A DNA stretch of 64,000 bases from contig NZ_WAAQ01000001.1 of the NCBI RefSeq assembly GCF_008868125.1, positions 1,550,001 through 1,614,000 of the forward strand, read 5' to 3'. This document shows positions 42,270-51,109 of this stretch, in pieces. The notes below the pieces were generated by a model. The model was given only the letters and a program-made list of their open reading frames with translations, was not told the origin of the DNA and did no database searches. This DNA comes from Microbacterium maritypicum (GTDB taxonomy: Bacteria > Actinomycetota > Actinomycetes > Actinomycetales > Microbacteriaceae). Position numbers and translations under genes: made by a program. Every line of letters begins with the position of its first letter. Position 1 is the stretch's first letter.

Positions 42270-43052
42270 TCAGTCGACGCCGAGGAACGACCGATCCGTC
42301 AGGATGATCGGCCCCTCGTCCGTGATCGCGATGGTGTGCTCCGAGTGCGCTCCGCGGGAGCCGTCAGCGCTGCGCAGCGTCCATCCATCGGGGTCGGTGA
42401 CGAGTTCATCGGTCGTCGCGAGGAACCAGGGCTCGAGCGCGAGAACCAGACCGGACCGCAATGGGAAGCCTCGGCCGGCGCGGCCGTCGTTGGGGACGTG
42501 GGGGTCTCCGTGCATCGTGCGTCCGACGCCGTGTCCACCGAAGTCGGTGTTGATCGAGTACCCCTCACCGTGCGCGACAGCGGCGACGGCTGCGGAGATG
42601 TCGCCGATGCGGTTGCCGACCGTGGCGGAGTCGATCGCCGCGGCCAGTGCACGCTCGGTGGTGTCGATGAGCCGGAGGTCCTCTTCGCGCGCTGATCCGA
42701 CGACGAACGACACCGCGGAGTCGGCGACCCAGCCGTCGACCGCGACCGCGAAGTCGAGGGTGACGAGGTCGCCGTCGCGCAGGGTGTAGTCATGGGGGAG
42801 CCCGTGCAGCACCGCGTCGTTGACCGAGGTGCAGATGACCTTGCCGAACGGACTCGCCCCGAAGGAGGGGTGGTAGTCGATGTAGCAGGACTCCGCTCCT
42901 GCCTTGCGGATCATGTCGTGTGCGCGGCGATCGATCGAGAGGAGATTCGTCCCGACCTTCGTCTCATCGCGCAGCGTCGCCAGCGTCTCGGCGACGAAGC
43001 GTCCTGCTGCGCGCATCTCATCGATCTCGGCAGGGGTGCGCAGTTCGATCAT
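42270..43052 (-). CDS. map: Type I methionine aminopeptidase
   Basis: Removes the initiator methionine from nascent proteins. The 260-aa metallopeptidase shows its ligands: two Asp in LDFAVAVDGWVADSAVSF, His in FGGHGVGRTMHGDPHVPN, and Glu in LALEPWF and SEHTIAI. The N-terminus (MIELRTPAEIDEMRAAGRFV) is standard for the family. GAGAGGAC precedes the ATG at 43052, and the open frame to 43787 is a shadow of the membrane-protein gene. It is divergent from that gene. Confidence 0.95.
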   Translation of the reverse strand: MIELRTPAEIDEMRAAGRFVAETLATLRDETKVGTNLLSIDRRAHDMIRKAGAESCYIDYHPSFGASPFGKVICTSVNDAVLHGLPHDYTLRDGDLVTLDFAVAVDGWVADSAVSFVVGSAREEDLRLIDTTERALAAAIDSATVGNRIGDISAAVAAVAHGEGYSINTDFGGHGVGRTMHGDPHVPNDGRAGRGFPLRSGLVLALEPWFLATTDELVTDPDGWTLRSADGSRGAHSEHTIAITDEGPIILTDRSFLGVD

Positions 43053-43149
43053 CGGTTGTCCTCTCGTCCTTTCCATTCTCCCTGATCCCACGCCTCGGGA
43101 TCCCCGACCGCTGTCAGCGAACACCCGGACATGGGAACGGACGGCGTCG

Positions 43150-43155
43150 TACGAT
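43150..43155 (+). promoter_or_regulatory. Leaderless -10 box of the small membrane-protein gene
   Basis: TACGAT is 6 nt upstream of the ATG at 43162. Confidence 0.55.
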
Positions 43156-43161
43156 CTGAGC

Positions 43162-43650
43162 ATGTGGTTGCGACAGGCCTTCTTCCGCTGGCTTCTTCCG
43201 GCGGCGTTCCTGCTGCCGCTGTGGCTTCTCATCGGGTGGGGCGTCTTCCAGGGAGGATGGTCGATCCTCTGGGTGCTGCTGATCGCGATGCCCTCGGTCT
43301 TCCTCGGCCAGCTTCTGCTCACCCTCCTGACGCGCTCGCGTCCCTCGGTCCGCATCGAACGGGCGGTCTCCTGGTGGGACGTCGCGGGATTCACGGTCTG
43401 GAACGGGTTGACGATCGCCGTCGGGTTCTTCATCGACGGGGCGTTCCCATGGTTGCTCACGGGTGCCATCGTCGCCGGTATCGCCCTGATCTGGTTGCAG
43501 CTGTGGCAGCTGTGGAACGAGGCGAAGGGGAGCGGAGCGCGTCTGCGAGAGACCATCACCTGGTCGACGATTCCGACGGTGGATGAGCCGGCACCGCCCA
43601 CGCGTGCCCACGAGGTCATCGTGGTGCGGGAGACCGATAGTCGCGACTGA
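43162..43650 (+). CDS. Small integral membrane protein, unknown function
   Basis: 162-aa protein with four hydrophobic segments: LLPAAFLLPLWLLIGWGVF (about residues 10-28), WSILWVLLIAMPSVFLGQLL, FTVWNGLTIAVGFFIDGAF and WLLTGAIVAGIALIWLQL. The C-terminal 40 residues are hydrophilic. Similar proteins in this lineage carry the loose label MFS transporter permease, but it is far too small for an MFS carrier. The start is leaderless. It lies between map and rplS. Confidence 0.8.
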   Translation: MWLRQAFFRWLLPAAFLLPLWLLIGWGVFQGGWSILWVLLIAMPSVFLGQLLLTLLTRSRPSVRIERAVSWWDVAGFTVWNGLTIAVGFFIDGAFPWLLTGAIVAGIALIWLQLWQLWNEAKGSGARLRETITWSTIPTVDEPAPPTRAHEVIVVRETDSRD

Positions 43651-43660
43651 CGTCGGCGTT

Positions 43661-43689
43661 TTGGCCGGGCGTCGCATCCATGGCAGAAT
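43661..43689 (+). promoter_or_regulatory. rplS promoter
   Basis: TTGGCC (43661-43666) and CAGAAT (43684-43689) are 17 nt apart. The resulting 5' UTR is about 125 nt, long for this genome, and could hold translational control. Confidence 0.5.
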
Positions 43690-43819
43690 GGGTGTTTGTG
43701 CTGTGACCGGTTCTGCCACAGGGGAGCCCGCGGACGCTTGAGCGCCGTACAGTTCAATCCTTTTCTTGTTCCTTTGAATACATGCATGCGACCTGTGGCG
43801 GGTGCAGAGAGAGACGATC

Positions 43820-44167
43820 ATGCAGATCCTCGACGCCGTCGATGCGGCTTCCCTCCGTTCGGACATCCCGGACTTCTTCCCCGGCGACACTGTCAAGGTG
43901 CACGTCAACATCACCGAGGGCAGCCGCTCTCGTATCCAGGTCTTCCAGGGCGTCGTCATCGGCCGTCAGGGCGACAGCGTGCGCGAGACCTTCACGGTCC
44001 GCAAGATCAGCTTCCAGGTCGGCGTCGAGCGTACCTTCCCGGTGCACTCCCCGGTGATCGACCACATCGAGGTCGTCACCCGCGGTGACGTGCGTCGCGC
44101 GAAGCTCTACTACCTCCGCCAGCTGCGCGGCAAGAAGGCGAAGATCAAGGAGAAGCGCGACCGCTGA
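43820..44167 (+). CDS. rplS: 50S ribosomal protein bL19
   Basis: Large-subunit protein at the 30S-50S interface, 115 aa. It shows the characteristic [20 protein letters not shown] and [14 protein letters not shown] in the first half, then [20 protein letters not shown] at the end. I use ATG 43820 (GAGAGAGACG upstream) since GTG 43802 adds six residues with no homology. It has its own promoter and a strong terminator after it, so it is monocistronic, separated from the signal peptidase gene. Confidence 0.96.
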   Translation: MQILDAVDAASLRSDIPDFFPGDTVKVHVNITEGSRSRIQVFQGVVIGRQGDSVRETFTVRKISFQVGVERTFPVHSPVIDHIEVVTRGDVRRAKLYYLRQLRGKKAKIKEKRDR

Positions 44168-44183
44168 GTCGCAGCCTCTCCAC

Positions 44184-44219
44184 AGCACCCCGGGACACGA
44201 TGTCCCGGGGTGCTTTGTT
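44184..44219 (+). terminator. Intrinsic terminator of rplS
   Basis: AGCACCCCGGGACA (44184-44197) pairs with TGTCCCGGGGTGCT (44201-44214) over 14 bp with a 3-nt loop, followed by TTGTTC. It is one of the best terminators in the window. Confidence 0.9.
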
Positions 44220-44284
44220 CTCCCTGCGGTGTGCGAACCTAGATACCGTCGCCGCACGACGGCGCTTGATCGTGAAGGAACCTG

Positions 44285-45010
44285 ATGACTGAATCCCCGT
44301 CCGCGCCCACGTCCAGAAGACGTCGCGGGTTCCTGGTCTTCCTTCGTGACGTCCTGGTGATCGTCGTGATCGCCGCGCTGGTCTCCTTCGTCGTCAAGAG
44401 TTTCGTCGTCCGTTCGTTCTACATCCCCTCCGCGTCGATGGAACGCACGCTGCTGATCAACGACCGCATCCTGGTCGACGAGCTCACGCCCCGCTGGACG
44501 GATTACGAGAGGGGCGACGTCGTCGTCTTCAAGGACCCGGGCGGGTGGCTCGACGGGCAGCCGCAGACCCCTGCGCAGCCGCCGCTGGTCGAAGCTGTCG
44601 ACTGGGTGCTGAATTTCGTGGGCATCTCCGCCACCGACTCGCAGGACCATCTCGTCAAACGCGTGATCGGTCTGCCCGGCGATCATGTCGTCTGCTGCAA
44701 CGCGCTCGGTCAGATCACCATCAACGGCGCGCCCATCGATGAGCTCAGCTACCTCAACCTCCCGCCCGGCGACACTGCTGCCTCGAACGAGCCCTTCGAC
44801 GTCGTGGTGCCCGAGGACTCGGTGTGGCTGCTCGGGGACAATCGCGACCGTTCGCGCGACGCCCGCGCGCACCAGGACCTCCCCAGCGGCGGCTTCGTCC
44901 CGATGGGGAACATCGTGGGCAAGGCGTTCCTCACGACCTGGCCGTTGGACCGGCTGGGGCCGATCGACGGTCATCACGAGATCTTCAACGGCGTTCCGGC
45001 TCCGGAATGA
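44285..45010 (+). CDS. lepB: Signal peptidase I
   Basis: Membrane protease that cleaves Sec and Tat signal peptides. The 241-aa protein has an N-terminal transmembrane segment (DVLVIVVIAALVSFVVKSF, residues 22-40), the catalytic Ser51 in IPSASMERTL and Lys125 in HLVKRVIGLPGD, and the late GDNRDRSRDAR box. The start ATG has AAGGAACC upstream. Its stop overlaps the rnhB start (ATGA). The promoter is probably the TAGATAC region near 44240. Confidence 0.95.
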   Translation: MTESPSAPTSRRRRGFLVFLRDVLVIVVIAALVSFVVKSFVVRSFYIPSASMERTLLINDRILVDELTPRWTDYERGDVVVFKDPGGWLDGQPQTPAQPPLVEAVDWVLNFVGISATDSQDHLVKRVIGLPGDHVVCCNALGQITINGAPIDELSYLNLPPGDTAASNEPFDVVVPEDSVWLLGDNRDRSRDARAHQDLPSGGFVPMGNIVGKAFLTTWPLDRLGPIDGHHEIFNGVPAPE

Positions 45011-45666
45011 CCGTCGTCGCGCCGAAGCTGACTCTCGAGCGCCGGCTCCTCGGCGAGTGCGAGCTGATCATCTCTCTGGACGAGGTCGGTCGGGGTGCAC
45101 TCGCCGGACCGGTCGCCGTGGGAGCTGCAGTGATGGATGCCGCTGGTGCTCGCCGTCGAGTGCCCGACGGGCTGCGGGATTCCAAGCTCGTGACGGAGCT
45201 GCGCAGGCCCGAGGTCGCTGCGCGCGCGGCGGCGTGGGTGCAGGCGTCCGCTGTCGGGTGGGCGAGCGCGGCGGAGATCGATGAGGTCGGCATCATGCGG
45301 GCGCTCGGTCTCGCCGCGTCGCGGGCGGTTCAGGCCGTCGCCGATCAGGGCGCGGCGCTCGACGGTGCTCTCGTCCTGCTCGACGGCAATCACGACTATC
45401 TGTCGAAGGTGCATCCCGCCCCGCTCCGGGTGCGTCCGGTGGTCAAGGCCGACCGGGACTGCGCATCGGTCTCGGCGGCATCCGTGATCGCGAAGGTCGC
45501 GCGGGACACATACATGACCGAGCTCCACGAGACGCATCCCGCGTATCAGTGGGATCGCAACAAGGGCTACGCCAGCTCCGCGCATCGCGACGCGATCCGG
45601 ACTGTCGGGCTCTCCCCGCACCACAGGGCATCCTGGGCGATCGCGGACGTGCCCACCCTGTTCTGA
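45007..45666 (+). CDS. rnhB: Ribonuclease HII
   Basis: Removes RNA from RNA-DNA hybrids and misincorporated ribonucleotides. The 219-aa protein has the catalytic D25-E26 in SLDEVGRGALAGPV, further acidic residues in VLLDGNHDYL and VKADRDCASVSAASVIAKV, and GYASSAHRDAI near the C-terminus. The ATG overlaps the lepB stop by 4 nt, so the open frame further upstream is not used. It is part of the conserved rplS-lepB-rnhB cluster. Confidence 0.95.
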   Translation: MTVVAPKLTLERRLLGECELIISLDEVGRGALAGPVAVGAAVMDAAGARRRVPDGLRDSKLVTELRRPEVAARAAAWVQASAVGWASAAEIDEVGIMRALGLAASRAVQAVADQGAALDGALVLLDGNHDYLSKVHPAPLRVRPVVKADRDCASVSAASVIAKVARDTYMTELHETHPAYQWDRNKGYASSAHRDAIRTVGLSPHHRASWAIADVPTLF

Positions 45667-45738
45667 GCGGATCGCACCGGCCGTGCCCGAGCGGTCGATG
45701 ACGCGCCGCGGTGCCTGCGACTCTAGGATGGAGACATC

Positions 45739-46065
45739 ATGGATGAGGAAGCCTTCGACGACTACGACCGCGAGCTCGAGCTGGCACTGTTCCGTGAGTA
45801 CCGGGATGTGGTGTCGCAGTTCCAGTACGTCGTGGAGACCGAACGCCGGTTCTACCTGGCCAACGAAGTCAATGTCGTCCGTCGGGACACCGAGCATGAC
45901 TTCTACTTCGAGATCTCGATGACCGACGTCTGGGTGTGGGACATCTACCGTGCCGATCGCTTCGTTAAGGCTGTGCGCGTGCTGACGTTCAAGGACGTCA
46001 ATGTCGAGGAACTGCAGCGCCGGGAGTTCGAGCTCCCGCAGGAGCTCTCCCTCGACGGCGAGTGA
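45739..46065 (+). CDS. DUF2469 family protein
   Basis: 108-aa acidic protein, very highly conserved in Actinobacteria and usually next to rnhB and yraN, as here. It begins MDEEAFDDYDRELELALFRE and has the aromatic-rich DVWVWDIYRADRFVKAVRV. No membrane segment or catalytic motif is visible, and function is unknown. A -10 box TAGGAT lies 9 nt before the ATG. A GNRA-loop hairpin follows at 46132-46151. Confidence 0.92.
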   Translation: MDEEAFDDYDRELELALFREYRDVVSQFQYVVETERRFYLANEVNVVRRDTEHDFYFEISMTDVWVWDIYRADRFVKAVRVLTFKDVNVEELQRREFELPQELSLDGE

Positions 46066-46131
46066 CGGTTCCTCTCGGCCCGCCGCCTTCGCACGCCCTC
46101 CACACGATCTCGGAGAGCTGACTTCTCCCCA

Positions 46132-46151
46132 GATGCCGCGGAAGCGGCATC
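46132..46151. terminator. GNRA-loop hairpin between the DUF2469 gene and yraN
   Basis: GATGCCGC (46132-46139) and GCGGCATC (46144-46151) form a perfect 8-bp stem capped by GGAA. It is probably a terminator; no U-tract. Confidence 0.5.
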
Positions 46152-46193
46152 GAATCGCTCCTTTCGGAACGCACCCCGCGTGATGCTGGGCAC

Positions 46194-46556
46194 ATGGCAG
46201 CGAAGGATGAACTCGGAAGAGCAGGCGAAGAGCGCGCCGCACAGCATCTGACGGGCAACGGGTACACCGTGCTCGCGCGGAACTGGCGGTGCGCGCAGGG
46301 AGAGATCGACATCGTCGCCGCGCGCGACGGTCATCTCGCTGTGGTCGAGGTCAAGACGCGACGGACGACCGCCTACGGCCACCCGTTCGAGGCGATCGAC
46401 GCCCGTAAGCGACGTCGGCTGTGGCAACTCGCGCAGGCATGGGTCGCGGAGAATCCGGAAGCCGCCCGCGGTCGACGTGTGCGACTCGAAGCCATAGGCA
46501 TCATCGGACCGGATCCGTCCTCCGGCGCGCTCGAGCATCTCGTGGACATCGCATGA
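46194..46556 (+). CDS. YraN / UPF0102 family nuclease-like protein
   Basis: 120-aa protein with the restriction-endonuclease-like core: GEERAAQHLTGNGYTVLARNW, then GEIDIVAARDGHLAVVEVKTR. The D, E and K residues of the latter match a PD-(D/E)xK nuclease site. Its function is not established, although association with DNA uptake and processing genes is common. The stop overlaps the yifB start (ATGA), forming a yraN-yifB-dprA operon. Confidence 0.92.
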   Translation: MAAKDELGRAGEERAAQHLTGNGYTVLARNWRCAQGEIDIVAARDGHLAVVEVKTRRTTAYGHPFEAIDARKRRRLWQLAQAWVAENPEAARGRRVRLEAIGIIGPDPSSGALEHLVDIA

Positions 46557-48082
46557 CCACCGCGCGCACCTGGGCGGTCGCTCTCACCGGAGTCGACGGG
46601 CATCTGGTCGAGGTCGAGGCCGACATGTCGAATCAGACTCCCGAGTTCCGCATCATCGGGCTGCCGGACAAGTCGCTGGGCGAGGCCGTCCAACGCGTGC
46701 ACAACGCCTGCAAGAACGCCGGATTGGACCTGCCACGGCGACGACTCACGGTGAACCTCTCACCGGCGAGCCTTCCCAAGCACGGGGCCGGATTCGATCT
46801 GGGGATAGCCATGGCCTGTCTCGCTGCCGGCGGATCCATCGATGCGCGTTCGATCGCCGCGACGGTCCATATCGGCGAGCTCGGCCTCGACGGCAGGGTC
46901 CGTCCCGTTCCCGGCGTGCTTCCCGCAGTCTTCGCCGCGGCGCGAGCCGGATTCGAGACGGTGATCGTGCCTCGGGGCAACGAAGCGGAGGCGCGGCTGG
47001 TTCCCGGCGTCGAGATTCGCGCGGCAGCCTCTCTCGCCGAGGTGGCCGTCTGGCATGGCGCCGATGTCGAGGCGCCCGATGTGGAGGCCGTCGAAATCGC
47101 ATCGGCCGCGCACAGTCGGGGCGACAGCCTCGACCTGGCCGATGTCGTGGGTCAGGACGACGCTGTGGACGCACTCGTGGTCGCAGCAGCCGGTGGTCAT
47201 CACATGCTTCTGAGCGGCCCCCCGGGAGCGGGGAAGACGATGCTCGCCCGCAGGCTCCCGGGGATCCTGCCCGCACTCGAGGAACAGGAAGCCCTCGAGG
47301 TCGCGTCCGTGCGCTCGCTCAGCGGAGAGGCGGTCGTAGCTCTCGATCCGCTTCCGCCGCTCGAAGCGCCGCATCACAGCGCGTCGGTCGCCGCTCTCGT
47401 CGGCGGCGGATCCCGTACGGCGAGACCGGGAGCGATCGCGCGGGCGCACCGCGGCGTGCTGTTCCTCGATGAAGCCGCCGAGTTCTCGCGCGTCGCGCTC
47501 GATGCGCTGAGACAGCCGCTCGAGTCGGGGGTGATCGAGGTGCATCGAGCAGGATTCACCGCCATTTTCCCCGCCCGTTTCCAGTTGCTCCTCGCGATGA
47601 ACCCCTGCCCGTGTGGGAATCATGGTGTTCGCGGTGCCGAGTGCGTCTGCCCTCCCATGTCGATCAGGCGATACTCCACTCGGTTGTCCGGACCGCTCCG
47701 TGATCGCATCGACATCGATCTGCAGGTGAACCGTGTCGCCGCATCGCGAGCGATGGCGGGCAAGAGAGGCGATCTCTCCACGGCGCAGGCGCGTGATCGT
47801 GTCGCTGCCGCTCGGGCGCGGGCAGCCTCACGATGGAACGGAACCCGCTGGCGTCGTAACGGCGATGTTCCGGGCACGTGGTTGCGACAGGGACCGCACC
47901 GGCTGCCTGCGGTGACGCGCTCTCCCCTCGATCGCGCGCTGGAGCGCGGGGCTCTCACGCTCCGTGGCTACGACCGGGTTCTGCGCGTCGCCTGGACGAT
48001 GGCGGATCTGGCGGAGATCGAGCGGCCGGGCATCGACGAGATCGGACGCGCACTGCACCTTCGACGGGGGCTGCCGCGATGA
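46553..48082 (+). CDS. YifB family Mg chelatase-like AAA ATPase (ComM)
   Basis: 509-aa AAA+ protein. The N-terminal domain (ALTGVDGHLVEVEADMSNQTP and IIGLPDKSLGEAVQRV) resembles a Lon-type fold. The ATPase core has Walker A SGPPGAGKT near residue 221, Walker B GVLFLDEAAEF, and NPCPCGNHG with clustered cysteines (CPCG and CVCP). ComM relatives help branch migration during natural transformation. It overlaps dprA, another transformation-associated gene, consistent with a DNA-processing role. Confidence 0.94.
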   Translation: MTTARTWAVALTGVDGHLVEVEADMSNQTPEFRIIGLPDKSLGEAVQRVHNACKNAGLDLPRRRLTVNLSPASLPKHGAGFDLGIAMACLAAGGSIDARSIAATVHIGELGLDGRVRPVPGVLPAVFAAARAGFETVIVPRGNEAEARLVPGVEIRAAASLAEVAVWHGADVEAPDVEAVEIASAAHSRGDSLDLADVVGQDDAVDALVVAAAGGHHMLLSGPPGAGKTMLARRLPGILPALEEQEALEVASVRSLSGEAVVALDPLPPLEAPHHSASVAALVGGGSRTARPGAIARAHRGVLFLDEAAEFSRVALDALRQPLESGVIEVHRAGFTAIFPARFQLLLAMNPCPCGNHGVRGAECVCPPMSIRRYSTRLSGPLRDRIDIDLQVNRVAASRAMAGKRGDLSTAQARDRVAAARARAASRWNGTRWRRNGDVPGTWLRQGPHRLPAVTRSPLDRALERGALTLRGYDRVLRVAWTMADLAEIERPGIDEIGRALHLRRGLPR

Positions 48083-49275
48083 TCGACCTGCTGCTGGCCG
48101 AGTCCGAGATCAGCGATCTCGCGCGTCGCATCCATCCGGGGGAGAACCCGGAGGAGTGCATCGCGCGCGCCGCGTGGACGGTGATCGCTGAGCCTGGTGA
48201 CGCGGTGGCCGGTGCACTGATCCAGTCGGCGGGAGCGGTGGAAGCCCTCGCGCTGGCCGTCGGAGATTCCTCATCGCTGCTCGCACCGGGCGGTGCGAGC
48301 GGCGCCGCGTCGCGCGCACTCCGCGAGGGACGCGCTCGATGGCGCACGCGCGCAGACCCCCTTGCGGTGGGCGCTGCTCTGCGCAGCGCTGCCGACGTCG
48401 ACGCACAGCTCGTGATCCCCGGTGACGTGGCGTGGCCGGCTGCTCTGGAAGACCTCGGTCCCCACGCTCCGAGCGCGCTCTGGGTGCGAGGCCGTCCCGA
48501 ACTGCTCACCCGCGAACCTCGCGTGTCGATCGTCGGTGCGCGAGCATCCAGCGGCTACGGCGAACACGTCGCGACAGAACTGGCCGGTGATCTCGCTGCT
48601 ACCGGGGCGGTGATCGTCTCGGGCGGTGCCTACGGGATCGATGGTGCAGCGCATCGAGCGGCTCTCGGTGTACAGGGTGCGACCATAGCGTTTCTCGCTG
48701 GGGGAGTGGATCGTGCCTACCCGGCCGGACATCAGTCGCTCCTGAGGCGAATAGCGGAGGAGGGGGCGCTCGTGAGCGAGCCGCCCTGCGGCGCGGCGCC
48801 CACGAAGTGGCGGTTTCTTGCGAGGAACCGTCTGATTGCGGCGCTCGGGCACGCGACGGTCGTCGTCGAGGCAGGGTGGCGCAGCGGATCATTGAACACC
48901 GCCGGTCACGCGGCTGCTCTCGGTCGCCCTCTGGGCGCTGTCCCCGGGCCTGTGACCTCGGCTTCTTCGGCCGGATGTCATCGTCTCCTGCGCGAGTATG
49001 ACGCGCAATGCGTCACCTCAGCCCGGGAGGTGAGAGAACTGCTCGGCTCGCTCGACGACGGATACGAGCAGGGAGCGCACGTCCGGGAGTCGAGCCATAC
49101 CCGTGTTCTCGACGCCCTGGGAACCAGGTCGCGACTACCGATAGATGAGGTGGCCCGTCGCTCTGGTTTGTCGCCGGATCGCGTCCGGGCGGTGCTCGGC
49201 CTCCTGCACCTGGAGGGGGACGTCGCACTCGACGGCGGGGGGTGGTATCGAGCGCCCGCGTCCCCATCGCGCTGA
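48079..49275 (+). CDS. dprA: DNA-processing protein DprA
   Basis: Loads RecA onto incoming single-stranded DNA during transformation. The 398-aa protein has the Rossmann-like DprA domain in the middle: SIVGARASSGYGEHVATELA, SGGAYGIDGAAHRAAL and the later FLARNRLIAALGHATVVVEAG with GSLNTAGHAAALGRP. The C-terminal winged helix (LPIDEVARRSGLSPDRVRAVL) is also present. It starts at ATG 48079, overlapping the yifB stop. xerC follows after 62 bp. Confidence 0.95.
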   Translation: MIDLLLAESEISDLARRIHPGENPEECIARAAWTVIAEPGDAVAGALIQSAGAVEALALAVGDSSSLLAPGGASGAASRALREGRARWRTRADPLAVGAALRSAADVDAQLVIPGDVAWPAALEDLGPHAPSALWVRGRPELLTREPRVSIVGARASSGYGEHVATELAGDLAATGAVIVSGGAYGIDGAAHRAALGVQGATIAFLAGGVDRAYPAGHQSLLRRIAEEGALVSEPPCGAAPTKWRFLARNRLIAALGHATVVVEAGWRSGSLNTAGHAAALGRPLGAVPGPVTSASSAGCHRLLREYDAQCVTSAREVRELLGSLDDGYEQGAHVRESSHTRVLDALGTRSRLPIDEVARRSGLSPDRVRAVLGLLHLEGDVALDGGGWYRAPASPSR

Positions 49276-49337
49276 CTGCCGGGCATCTCGACGGCGAGGC
49301 TGCCTGAGACATCTCGGGAGCGGTGCAAGCTGGAGTC

Positions 49338-50240
49338 ATGGATCTCGCGACCGCGGTAGACGAGTTCGCCGATCACCTGGAGCGGGTGCGTCGGCTGTCT
49401 CCCGCGACCGTGAAGGCCTATCGATCCGACCTGCGCGACCTCGACGCATCGGCAGGGGGCGTCCCGCTCGAAGCCGTCGATTTGGAGGTTCTGCGGGATT
49501 GGCTCTGGCGTGCGACGCAGCGGGGTGATGCGCGATCGACGCTGGCGCGGCGGGCGGCCACGGCCCGATCGTTCTTCAGCTGGGCGCAGGAGCGCGCCCT
49601 CATCGCCCATGACCCGAGCCTGCGTCTGGTCGCGCCGAAGAAGGGGAGGACGCTCCCGACGGTCGCCTCACGAGACGCGATGTCTGCGCTCCTCGACACG
49701 CTCCGCGCCGCGGCCGAGGAGGGGGACGCGCTCGCGCTGCGGGACCACGCGATTCTCGAACTGCTGTACGGCTCCGGTATCCGCGTCTCGGAACTGTGCG
49801 GATTGGACATCGACGACCTCGATCTCGATCGCGGCACTGCGCGCGTGCTCGGTAAAGGAGCTAAGGAGCGCGTGGTTCCCTACGGCTCGCCCGCGCGGGA
49901 CGCGCTCACCGCGTATCTGACACGCGGAAGGCCGGTTCTCGTGGCCAGGTCGCGGACGTTCACCGCCGCAGTGATCCTCGGAAGCCGGGGGGCGAGAGTG
50001 GGACCGCGCACCGTGTACGAACTCGTCGCACGTGAGCTCGCTCCGATCGTCGGCACGGAGACGATCGGCCCTCATGCCTTGCGGCACACCGCTGCCACGC
50101 ACCTTCTCGACGGTGGAGCCGATCTCCGGGCCGTGCAGGAGATCCTCGGACACGCGAGCCTCGGAACGACGCAGATCTACACACATGTCTCCACCGAGCG
50201 GCTGACTGCGACCTATCGGCTCGCCCATCCGCGGGCGTGA
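49338..50240 (+). CDS. xerC: Tyrosine recombinase XerC
   Basis: Resolves chromosome dimers with XerD. The 300-aa recombinase has the N-terminal SAM-like domain (DEFADHLERVRRLSPATVKAY) and a full catalytic set: R149 (GSGIRVSEL), a lysine in LGKGAKER, H246 and R249 (PHALRHTAATH), H272 (GHASLGTTQIYTH) and Y281. I start at ATG 49338; CAAGCT lies 6 nt upstream at the leaderless position but lacks the TA. Its position after dprA is typical, which favours XerC over an element integrase. Confidence 0.94.
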   Translation: MDLATAVDEFADHLERVRRLSPATVKAYRSDLRDLDASAGGVPLEAVDLEVLRDWLWRATQRGDARSTLARRAATARSFFSWAQERALIAHDPSLRLVAPKKGRTLPTVASRDAMSALLDTLRAAAEEGDALALRDHAILELLYGSGIRVSELCGLDIDDLDLDRGTARVLGKGAKERVVPYGSPARDALTAYLTRGRPVLVARSRTFTAAVILGSRGARVGPRTVYELVARELAPIVGTETIGPHALRHTAATHLLDGGADLRAVQEILGHASLGTTQIYTHVSTERLTATYRLAHPRA

Positions 50241-50265
50241 GCCGGCGTCTCCCGCGCACCTTCGC

Positions 50266-50805
50266 TCAGCGTGCGAGGCAACACGGGAGAAGCACGGCGC
50301 GAGGAACCTCGCCGAAGAAGAGCATGGGGTTCACGTAGTCGCCGTTGCGTCGAACACCGAGGTGCAGTGCGCCGGGTGAGGTGTGTCCGCCCACGTCGAC
50401 GAATCCGATCTCCTCGCCGGAGACCACGACGTCACCCGGAACCAAGGGGGAGCGAAGCGGTTCGAATGTGGTCACCAGTCCATTCGCGTGTTCGATGGTG
50501 AGGATCGGGCGATCCACCACGGTGCCGCGGAAGGCGACGGTCCCGTCGGCCGGAGCGGACACCACCGCGCCGACGGATGCGCCGAGATCGACTCCGCGAT
50601 GCCCGGCTCCGTACTCGTGCGCGGGGGCGCGATAGGGCTCCAGTACCAGGCGCGGGCCGGCCAACGGCCAGCTCCAGTGGGCCCCGTCGGTGTCGTCCGG
50701 CGGCGGGGCTCCGGTCGCGCCGGCGCTGGCCGACGGGGATGAGGGCGAGGCAGCGATGAGGAACGCCATCAGCAGTGTGGAGACGGTTCTGGTCGATACG
50801 CGCAT
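50266..50805 (-). CDS. Secreted M23-family metallopeptidase-like protein
   Basis: 179-aa exported LytM-domain protein. The signal peptide is [20 protein letters not shown] with an AxA-type site (SASA-GATG). The domain shows [21 protein letters not shown], containing the zinc HxxxD, and [15 protein letters not shown]. The usual HxH is A-L-H here, so the first histidine is missing, as in an actinobacterial subfamily. It may bind or weakly cut peptidoglycan. ATG 50805 gives a normal signal; ATG 50826 is the alternative. It converges with xerC. Confidence 0.85.
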   Translation of the reverse strand: MRVSTRTVSTLLMAFLIAASPSSPSASAGATGAPPPDDTDGAHWSWPLAGPRLVLEPYRAPAHEYGAGHRGVDLGASVGAVVSAPADGTVAFRGTVVDRPILTIEHANGLVTTFEPLRSPLVPGDVVVSGEEIGFVDVGGHTSPGALHLGVRRNGDYVNPMLFFGEVPRAVLLPCCLAR

Positions 50806-50923
50806 GGCAGGAGTCTCGTCGCTCATACACGGTCGTTCGCGTACGAAGCGACGTCGGGGCCACCTCTGCGGGACAAGTCAGGCAGGCGAGCGTGAGTGCA
50901 GGGTCAGTGGACGCGCGATCCTG

Positions 50924-50954
50924 TATGCTGGGGGAGCACCTCGAAATCGAGGTG
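50924..50954 (+). promoter_or_regulatory. rpsB promoter -10 box and first leader hairpin
   Basis: TATGCT (50924-50929) is a likely -10 box. Just after it CACCTCGA (50937-50944) pairs with TCGAGGTG (50947-50954). The leader up to rpsB is about 175 nt and contains a second small hairpin, CCGATC-atcc-GATCGG, at about 51047-51062. Confidence 0.5.
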
Positions 50955-51109
50955 ACTACGCGTGCCCAAAGCGATTCAGATCGCGGCATCCATTCCCACA
51001 GGTCCTGTTCTTCGAGCGGGCGGGCGTGAGCCGGGCACCAGGAAGTCCGATCATCCGATCGGCTTGCAACCTCAACGGCGCAGGAACGCGCCAGAACAAG
51101 GAGACGACC

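Noticed and set aside
49338..50240. Tyrosine recombinase as the integrase of a mobile element
   Set aside because: Its position after dprA and its length and motifs match chromosomal XerC; no element boundaries or cargo surround it.
50455..50475. GGTTCGAAT, resembling a tRNA T-loop
   Set aside because: It lies inside the M23-like coding sequence, with no acceptor or anticodon stems around it.
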